A DNA stretch of 37,687 nt, taken from Bacteroidales bacterium H5. GTDB taxonomy: Bacteria > Bacteroidota > Bacteroidia > Bacteroidales > Muribaculaceae. The number at the start of each line of letters is the position of its first letter. Position 1 is the first letter of the stretch. Under the pieces are notes generated by a model. That model was given only the letters and a program-made list of their open reading frames with translations, made no database searches and had not been told where the DNA came from. Below, in pieces: positions 32,596 through 37,687 of the stretch. Where the stretch lies: the NCBI GenBank assembly GCA_001701225.1, contig DAAQ01000045.1, positions 1 to 37,687 of the forward strand, read 5' to 3'. The position numbers and the translations under genes are program-made.

Positions 32596-33132
32596 TTATC
32601 TGCGGGCAAAAAGCTCAACCAGCTCCCTGTCCGTGATGTCATATCTCTTTACTACGAGATGGGACAACAATGATTTCATCAACGACATCTCCGGCTCATC
32701 CGCCATATCCCTGAAAAGTTTCCTGAACCGGGAATCCTTGTTTGAAAGCACATTCTTGGTCTGCGCCGTAAACTCGTGCAATGTATCCGCGAGACCGTAG
32801 TCGGCCATACGCACACCGGCCTGGGCCGCACACGACAAGATGAATCCGTCGGCGGCAGGATGCACCAATATCACGAAATGCGGTCTTGACTTGTGGCGCA
32901 GCAGACTCAGATGCGTATCCGACGCGAGTTCTGTAAAATCGGCAAGATAGCCCGGCCTGCGTTTGTCGGCATCCATGACCCCGACAGCAAAACGGTCGGC
33001 AAAACGGGTCTGCATAATGCGCGCCACCTGATTACATCCTTTCTGGTGATTGCACCCTCCGTTGCAGACGAGCGTCTCGACGAGATTTGTGTCGACATAG
33101 CACTCGGGAATCACAAAATCTGCACGTTCCAT
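32596..33132 (-). CDS. Small Toprim-like protein paired with an ABC-like ATPase
   Basis: 178 aa from ATG at 33132; a GTG at 33135 overlaps the ATPase stop (TAGTG). I recognise no named family with certainty. The layout suggests a Toprim-like nuclease fold: Glu10 after a hydrophobic strand (ADFVIPECYVD), then VGVMDADKRRPGYL with Asp54 and Asp56, and HFVILVHPAADGFIL as a later strand. A Cys-rich stretch CNGGCNHQKGC lies at residues ~23-33. The C-terminus is charged and helical. Overlap with the ATPase indicates a functional pair, similar in logic to ATPase/Toprim pairs such as OLD, Gabija or PARIS, but much smaller. Role in defence or DNA repair is inference. Confidence 0.55.
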   Translation of the reverse strand: MERADFVIPECYVDTNLVETLVCNGGCNHQKGCNQVARIMQTRFADRFAVGVMDADKRRPGYLADFTELASDTHLSLLRHKSRPHFVILVHPAADGFILSCAAQAGVRMADYGLADTLHEFTAQTKNVLSNKDSRFRKLFRDMADEPEMSLMKSLLSHLVVKRYDITDRELVELFARR

Positions 33133-33134
33133 CA

Positions 33135-34130
33135 CTATGGCGTATATGCTTCGATATTATAGAAGAAATCGAGGCCGCTGTCATAGGCTGCCTGAAGCGA
33201 CGCATCGTCAAGCCGTCTTGTCACGGTGGCATTCTCAGCCATGTCGACGACATACACCGCCAGATCGGCTCCCGCCTCCTCAAGCAACGAGCCGAGTATG
33301 TAGGGACTGTGCGTAGTGATAAAGAACTGATTGTCCCGCGAGGCAATCATGTCGTTGACAACACTTGTGATATAGGGAGGAAAAGTATGGGCCTCAGGTT
33401 CCTCAAAACATATCACCTTGCCGTGGTTGCTCAGTATGGCCGCCTTATAGAATATGAGCCTCTGCAATGAGTCAGCAAGCGATGTGAACGGAATCAGGAA
33501 TATGTCCGAACCTGTCTCTTTCATCGCCTTTATCTGACGTGAGGCCGCATCGAACACCATCTTGAGCCCATACTGATGGAACAGACCCGACAACGCATCC
33601 TTGAGTCGGGGAAGCGATGCGACCGTCTCCATCAGGTTCGAGCCTGAAGGGGGAATGAGGAAATCTGCCGTCGACGCATCAGCCTCTAAGTGGCGCGGAA
33701 AGAAATATGCAAGTATGCCGGGCAAAACCTGCGGCTCTTTTCGTGTCGTCAGCGCAAGCGACGGGGTGAATATGTATGACGTCGGCCCATCGCCCATGTC
33801 GACACTGACCGTGAGACCGTTGGCGGGATTACGGGTGACCGAGAGCGAGGCACCTCCGGCAATTACCTCGGCCGGGGAGGCCGAAATGCCGTTGTGGAAC
33901 AGGTCGGCAGTGTTGTCGACACGCACCAGACGCCTCAGTGACCGTCCCGACGAACTGACCATATACGGCACGTCAAAAAGGGCGAGAGCCTCAAGGATAT
34001 TGCTCTTGCCGACATTAGGGCGTCCTATGAGTACGTTGATACGCCTGCAGTCATCAAGCGTGACAGACTTGACGGATTTGAAATTGCGTATGGTGACGCG
34101 GTTGACTGGATTGAGGCCGGTAATGTCCAT
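33135..34130 (-). CDS. AAA/ABC-like ATPase (AAA_15/AAA_21, OLD-like)
   Basis: 331-aa soluble ATPase of the SMC/OLD type. The opening VTIRNFKSVKSVTLD leads to Walker A GRPNVGKS (Gly36-Ser43); after a middle insertion, FTSLADSLQRL may be the signature region, KVICFEEPEAHTFPP is Walker B with D-loop (Glu243, Glu244) and ITTHSPYIL is the switch His (His274). No coiled coil is long enough for an SMC arm. It starts 2 bases after a -7 box's expected start site, so the mRNA may be leaderless. It is the first gene of a run ATPase, Toprim-like, rnz, antiporter. Confidence 0.82.
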   Translation of the reverse strand: MDITGLNPVNRVTIRNFKSVKSVTLDDCRRINVLIGRPNVGKSNILEALALFDVPYMVSSSGRSLRRLVRVDNTADLFHNGISASPAEVIAGGASLSVTRNPANGLTVSVDMGDGPTSYIFTPSLALTTRKEPQVLPGILAYFFPRHLEADASTADFLIPPSGSNLMETVASLPRLKDALSGLFHQYGLKMVFDAASRQIKAMKETGSDIFLIPFTSLADSLQRLIFYKAAILSNHGKVICFEEPEAHTFPPYITSVVNDMIASRDNQFFITTHSPYILGSLLEEAGADLAVYVVDMAENATVTRRLDDASLQAAYDSGLDFFYNIEAYTP

Positions 34131-34137
34131 AATGCTG

Positions 34138-34145
34138 CAAATATA
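34138..34145 (-). promoter_or_regulatory. -7 box (TATATTTG) of the ATPase gene
   Basis: Perfect TAnnTTTG whose end is only 7 bases from the ATG at 34130. No TTG at the -33 distance. It suggests a leaderless or nearly leaderless transcript. Confidence 0.5.
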
Positions 34146-34194
34146 CGAATTTATTCAGACATTATGTTCATGCCGGCCAACTATTTTGGCACAG

Positions 34195-34743
34195 TCAGAT
34201 TCTGTAAAGGCCGGATTCGGTTATCACGATGTCGACGCGGACGTCGTGGGGTTCGGCGGGAATCTCGCCGTCGTCCATGAGCTGGAAATCATATCCGACC
34301 CCTACCTTCGTGGCGCGGGTCTCGGCCAGCAGACGGTCATAGTATCCCTTGCCACGCCCCACGCGGTTGCCGCGGCGGTCGTATGCCACGGCGGGCACCA
34401 CCACAAGCTCGATGTCGTCCATCGAGGCGGTGTCGTTGCCCGTAGGCTCCTCTATATGGAACGACCCGAGCGCAAGACGCTGCTCGTCGTAGGGGAGTAT
34501 GTCGAGGTTGACGCCGTTGACACGGGGCAAATAGAAATGCTTGCGCGAGGCCCATTTGCTGATGAACGAGCGCGTCGACAGCTCGTCGGGGAGCGAGTGA
34601 TACATCAGTATCCTGTCGGCCATCATGAAGGCCGCGGTGCGCTCGAGCATCTCGAACACCTTGTCCGCTGCGGTGAGCTTGTCTGCGTCGTCAAGCAGGG
34701 TCTTGCGGGCCTTGACCCTGCGGCGTATGTCGTCTTTGTTCAT
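34195..34743 (-). CDS. 5-formyltetrahydrofolate cyclo-ligase
   Basis: 182 aa, converts 5-formyl-THF to 5,10-methenyl-THF with ATP in folate metabolism (also called MTHFS, YgfA/FAU1). The family signature GRGKGYYDRLL is near residues 128-138, with the upstream PAVAYDRRGNR segment and a basic N-terminus. The start codon overlaps the S41 protease stop (TAATG), so it is translationally coupled. Full length. Confidence 0.95.
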   Translation of the reverse strand: MNKDDIRRRVKARKTLLDDADKLTAADKVFEMLERTAAFMMADRILMYHSLPDELSTRSFISKWASRKHFYLPRVNGVNLDILPYDEQRLALGSFHIEEPTGNDTASMDDIELVVVPAVAYDRRGNRVGRGKGYYDRLLAETRATKVGVGYDFQLMDDGEIPAEPHDVRVDIVITESGLYRI

Positions 34744-36377
34744 TATTCAGGTTTGACGGAGGTGACGGTGATAGGTATTGCCGTCTTGCCCGTGCCGAAG
34801 GCGTCGAGGGCTGCCTGGACCGTGGGGTCCGTGAGATTGCTCACCTCAAAGTATCCCTGCACGCCATGTATGTTGCGGGCAATCATGGCTTTCAAGGAAT
34901 TAACAAGCAGGTCGCGCGAAATGTTTATGTAATACCACCTCGGAGCCACCCCGTTGCGGCGTGCATACTCGACAAAATCCTGTAGCAGCGTGTCGTCGTC
35001 GGGCAGGAGGTCGGCCATGTCGTTGCCGTTGACGCTCTTCGACAGGGTCTCGCGGTGACGGTCGGCATACTCGAACGTATATTTGTTGATAAGGCCCTTG
35101 TTGAGTACGTTGAGATACCACGAGGTATAGCCCGTAGTGTCGTTGGGCACAAACAGGTCCGGCATGATGCCTCCGCCTCCATAGACGGTGCGGCCGTGGA
35201 GGGTATGGTATTCGAGGTCCTTGTTCTGGTGTATCGAGTCGGCGCTATAGAACTCGCCATGCTCGTATCTGTCAAGCAGGTCGCGCTCATAGTCCGTGCC
35301 CGGGGCATAGGTCTTCTGTATGCAGCGGCCCGAAGGGGTGTAGTAGCGGGCGATGGTGAGGCGCAGGGCACTGCTGTCGGGAAGCTCGAGCTGGTGCTGC
35401 ACCAGACCCTTGCCGAACGAGCGGCGCCCCACGATGAGGCCACGGTCGTTGTCCTGGAGGGCACCGGCGAATATCTCGCTCGCGCTGGCCGAAATCTCGT
35501 CGAGAAGCACCACCACCTCGCGGTCGCGGAACGACCCCGACCCGTCGCTCCCCGTCGCAGGGGTCTCGGGGGTATGAGCACCCTTCATTGACACTATCGG
35601 GAGGTCTGCGTCCAGAAACTCGTTGGCCATGAGCACGGCATGCTCCATGAAACCGCCGCCGTTGCCGCGCAGGTCTATGATGAACTTCTCGGCACCCTCG
35701 GCTGTCAGCGTTATCATCGACGTCAGGAACTCGCTGAACGTGTTGGCTCCGAACTTGTTGATTTTCAGATAGCCCACATTGGGCTCAATCATATATGCGG
35801 CGTCTATCGACGACACGGGGATATCGCCACGGGTGACGTCGAACGTCAGCAGGTCCTTTGACGTAGGCCTCCGTATGCCCAGGCTCACCACCGAGCCCTT
35901 GGGCCCGCGCAGCATGTTCTTGACCTTGATGTCGCTGATTCCCTTTCCGGCCACGATGCTGTCATCAACCGATATTATACGGTCGCCGGGCATAAGGCCG
36001 ACCTTCTCAGAGGGGCCGCCCGATATGACCTCAAGCACATTGATGGTGTCGCCGAGCAGGTTGAACGATATGCCGATGCCCGAGAACGACCCTTCGAGCT
36101 CCTCGTTGACACTCTGCAGGTCCTCGGCCGGAATGTAGACCGAATGTGGGTCAAGCGCTGCCATGAGGTCGGGCAAAGTGGCCTCGAGCAGCGAGTCGGT
36201 GTCGATGTCGTCGACATAATTCTCTTCGATTAGCTCGAGTATGGTGTCGAGCTTGGCACGCGAGCTCCACGAGCCGCCGCCGTTCATGAAAGTCTTACCT
36301 ATCCACATCCCTGCCACGAGGGCTATGGCGATGGCCAGCGGCATCCACACCGCAGGACTCTTCAGGCGATTGTTCAT
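34743..36377 (-). CDS. S41-family C-terminal processing protease
   Basis: 544 aa. One N-terminal membrane anchor (residues ~10-27), a PDZ domain (about 95-175, with GIGISFNLLGDTINVLEVISGGPSEKVGL and GDRIISVDD) and the S41 catalytic core, with DLRGNGGG, the Ser-containing EISASASEIFAGALQ and the Lys of RRSFGKGLVQ (about residues 295-322). It is a CtpA-type periplasmic serine protease using a Ser-Lys dyad. A C-terminal extension of ~150 aa is typical of Bacteroidales homologues. Middle gene of an operon with dCMP deaminase upstream (51-base gap) and the folate enzyme downstream. Confidence 0.93.
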   Translation of the reverse strand: MNNRLKSPAVWMPLAIAIALVAGMWIGKTFMNGGGSWSSRAKLDTILELIEENYVDDIDTDSLLEATLPDLMAALDPHSVYIPAEDLQSVNEELEGSFSGIGISFNLLGDTINVLEVISGGPSEKVGLMPGDRIISVDDSIVAGKGISDIKVKNMLRGPKGSVVSLGIRRPTSKDLLTFDVTRGDIPVSSIDAAYMIEPNVGYLKINKFGANTFSEFLTSMITLTAEGAEKFIIDLRGNGGGFMEHAVLMANEFLDADLPIVSMKGAHTPETPATGSDGSGSFRDREVVVLLDEISASASEIFAGALQDNDRGLIVGRRSFGKGLVQHQLELPDSSALRLTIARYYTPSGRCIQKTYAPGTDYERDLLDRYEHGEFYSADSIHQNKDLEYHTLHGRTVYGGGGIMPDLFVPNDTTGYTSWYLNVLNKGLINKYTFEYADRHRETLSKSVNGNDMADLLPDDDTLLQDFVEYARRNGVAPRWYYINISRDLLVNSLKAMIARNIHGVQGYFEVSNLTDPTVQAALDAFGTGKTAIPITVTSVKPE

Positions 36378-36428
36378 TTATCAGGAAAAAATGAGTAGGT
36401 TGTATATCGTTCGGTTATGATGTTGCCG

Positions 36429-36857
36429 TCAGTCTACAGGGAGGTGGCAGCACTCCACGCCCGCGCGGCGCAGCAGGTCGATACCGTCGGTGATGCGGTA
36501 CAGGTCGGCATAGACCACACGTCTGATGCCGGCCTGGATGATGAGCTTGGCGCAGTCCAGGCATGGCGACGCGGTGATATAGAGCGTTGCACCCTCGCTC
36601 GAGTTGTTCGAGCGGGCCACTTTGGTTATGGCGTTTGCCTCGGCATGCAGCACATAAGTTTTGGTCACGCCCTGCTCGTCCTCGCAGACGTTCTCAAACC
36701 CCGCCGGAGTGCCGTTGAATCCGTCGGATATGATGGTACGGTCCTTGACCATCAGCGCGCCCACCTTGCGGCGCACGCAATATGAATTTTCGGCCCATAT
36801 TCCGGCCATGCGCAGATAGCGGCTGTCAAGCAGCTCCTGCTTATCGCGGGTGTTCAT
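36429..36857 (-). CDS. dCMP deaminase
   Basis: 142 aa from ATG at 36857. A start at 36890 is rejected because the -7 box at 36888-36895 overlaps it. Zinc and catalytic residues are His71 and Glu73 in LHAEANAI, and Cys99 and Cys102 in SPCLDCAKL, the pattern of deoxycytidylate (ComEB-like) deaminases. It provides dUMP for thymidylate synthesis; grouping with the folate enzyme two genes downstream fits one-carbon/thymidylate metabolism. Confidence 0.9.
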   Translation of the reverse strand: MNTRDKQELLDSRYLRMAGIWAENSYCVRRKVGALMVKDRTIISDGFNGTPAGFENVCEDEQGVTKTYVLHAEANAITKVARSNNSSEGATLYITASPCLDCAKLIIQAGIRRVVYADLYRITDGIDLLRRAGVECCHLPVD

Positions 36858-36887
36858 ATAAGAGTGTTTGCGACTCGTTTCAGACCA

Positions 36888-36895
36888 CAAAGTTA
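36888..36895 (-). promoter_or_regulatory. -7 box (TAACTTTG) of the dCMP deaminase operon
   Basis: Perfect TAnnTTTG, 31 bases before the ATG at 36857; no clear -33 TTG. It drives the dCMP deaminase, S41 protease and cyclo-ligase run and faces away from the hicAB promoter. Confidence 0.5.
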
Positions 36896-36960
36896 GGCAT
36901 TATTATTGACATCCATAGCATTTTTTAACATTTTCCTTTGATTTTTGGCGAAATTTGTGG

Positions 36961-36997
36961 AGATACTTGCTTGTTAGTACTAAAGTAAGTATCTTTG
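36961..36997 (+). promoter_or_regulatory. hicAB promoter with overlapping operator-like inverted repeats
   Basis: TTG at 36967-36969, 20-base spacing, then perfect TATCTTTG at 36990-36997. AGATACTT (36961-36968) and its complement AAGTATCT (36987-36994) cover the -33 and -7 elements. A 10-bp palindrome TTAGTACTAA lies at 36974-36983 between them. This is the layout expected for autorepression by a HicB dimer or HicAB complex. Confidence 0.7.
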
Positions 36998-37040
36998 CAG
37001 ACATAAATCATCCCTTCATCGGGTATAGCGGCCATCGCTC

Positions 37041-37292
37041 ATGACAAAGAAACAGAAACTTATTGCCAGATTGCTCTCAAAGCCCAAAGACTTCACTTAC
37101 GACGAGGCGAGGGCATTGCTGATTTCGTTCGGATTCACCGAACACAACAAAGGGCGCACATCAGGCTCACGGGTCGAGTTCTACAGGGACAACGACACGA
37201 TATTAATGCACAAGCCTCACCCATCGGGTATCCTGAAACCATATCAGGTGAGGCAGCTTGCAGATTTTTTACAGGAACTTAAACTGATTTGA
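37041..37292 (+). CDS. hicA: HicA-family toxin (mRNA interferase)
   Basis: 83 aa. The N-terminal helix LIARLLSKPKDFTYDEARALLISFGF and the strand pair SGSRVEFYRDNDTILMHKPHP..LKPYQVRQL match the HicA double-stranded-RNA-binding-like fold; the catalytic His should be the one in LMHKPH. The usual GSH is GSR here. It would cleave mRNA when free of HicB. Toxin-first order and a 3-base gap to hicB are typical. Confidence 0.8.
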   Translation: MTKKQKLIARLLSKPKDFTYDEARALLISFGFTEHNKGRTSGSRVEFYRDNDTILMHKPHPSGILKPYQVRQLADFLQELKLI

Positions 37293-37295
37293 AAA

Positions 37296-37640
37296 ATGGG
37301 ATTTCTTAAATACAAAGGATACACAGGCTCTGTTGAGTTCAGCGACCGAGACGATTGCCTGTTCGGAAAAGTCCAGGGTCTGCACGGCACACTGATATCT
37401 TACGAGGGCTCGTCTGTGGAGGAAATCAGGCGTGATTTTGAGGAAGCCATAGACTGCTATCTCGAGAGCTGCGCCGAAAGAGGCATCGAACCTGCCCGGC
37501 CATATAGCGGACGACTTGTGCTACGTATGCCATCAGATCTGCACAGCCGCGTGGCCGCTGCCGCCGCAGCCGCACAGACTACAATCAACGATTATATAAA
37601 CAACGCTATCAACAACGAGCTGACACTGGCCGGAGCATGA
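37296..37640 (+). CDS. hicB: HicB-family antitoxin
   Basis: 114 aa. An N-terminal degenerate RNase-H-like HicB fold (YKGYTGSVEFSDRDDCLFGKVQGLHGTLISYEGSSVEEIRRDFEEAIDCYL) is joined to a C-terminal ribbon-helix-helix-type DNA-binding domain (SGRLVLRMPSDLHSRVAAAAAAAQTTINDYINNAI). It neutralises HicA and probably binds the promoter palindromes. Confidence 0.85.
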   Translation: MGFLKYKGYTGSVEFSDRDDCLFGKVQGLHGTLISYEGSSVEEIRRDFEEAIDCYLESCAERGIEPARPYSGRLVLRMPSDLHSRVAAAAAAAQTTINDYINNAINNELTLAGA

Positions 37641-37665
37641 ATCCACCCAAGACAGAAAAATGTCA

Positions 37666-37687
37666 ATCAGGCCCGGAGGGCCGTCGT
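37666..37687. repeat. REP-like palindrome cut by the window end
   Basis: ATCAGGCCCGGAGGGCCGTC, the same dispersed palindrome as at 14771, 17231, 17651 and 18266, 25 bases after hicB. It continues beyond the window. Confidence 0.6.

Overview
The window looks like chromosomal DNA of a gut Bacteroidales bacterium, most likely a Muribaculaceae-type genome; the family assignment is inference. Evidence is the repeated Bacteroidota promoter form (TTG/TTTG, about 20 bp, TAnnTTTG), secreted proteins ending in type IX secretion (T9SS)-like C-terminal sorting domains, a LruC-domain lipoprotein, a type-B L31 and a CXXX-repeat peptide system. No phage, integrase or transposase gene is visible, but short GC-rich palindromic repeats are scattered through it.

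Layout. 1-400: no gene, but two tandem minus-strand promoters pointing out of the window, arranged like an rRNA operon leader. 643-4136: LruC lipoprotein, L31, a divergent glutaminase and a PepSY-like lipoprotein. 4298-14561: a secretome block with four proteins carrying T9SS-like tails (a PL1 pectate lyase, a fibronectin-III/adhesin protein, an M6 metalloprotease and a 903-aa protein of unknown function), interrupted by a DUF2156 acyltransferase-like gene. 15063-17150: an outer-membrane TonB-receptor-like barrel. 17151-18820: non-coding, with a cluster of hairpin repeats that includes two nearly identical 306-bp direct repeats, followed by a candidate structured RNA with a 6S-like rod.

18821-22939 is the most interesting locus: a seven-gene CXXX-repeat ribosomally made peptide system. 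Two Cys-rich precursors, each with an SRRxFFK twin-arginine leader, flank or follow a radical SAM/SPASM maturase and a second maturase that looks like a degenerate radical SAM protein. A small accessory protein comes next, then tatA and tatC. Overlapping start and stop codons tie most of the genes together. The simplest reading is that the peptides are modified in the cytoplasm and exported folded through a Tat translocon encoded in the same operon. The gene families were already named in TIGRFAM/NCBIfam; product structure and purpose cannot be read from the sequence.

23071-29792 is mostly housekeeping: aquaporin, YpfJ-type metallopeptidase, UDP-glucose dehydrogenase, a long AT-rich inverted repeat, M48 protease, DUF1232 protein, an APC amino-acid antiporter and Fe-type superoxide dismutase. 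29909-34130 is a minus-strand run: ABC-like ATPase, small Toprim-like protein, RNase Z and an AspT-type antiporter. 34195-36857 is a second minus-strand run: dCMP deaminase, S41 protease and 5-formyl-THF cyclo-ligase. The window ends with a hicAB toxin-antitoxin pair under an operator-like promoter and a partial copy of the dispersed palindrome.
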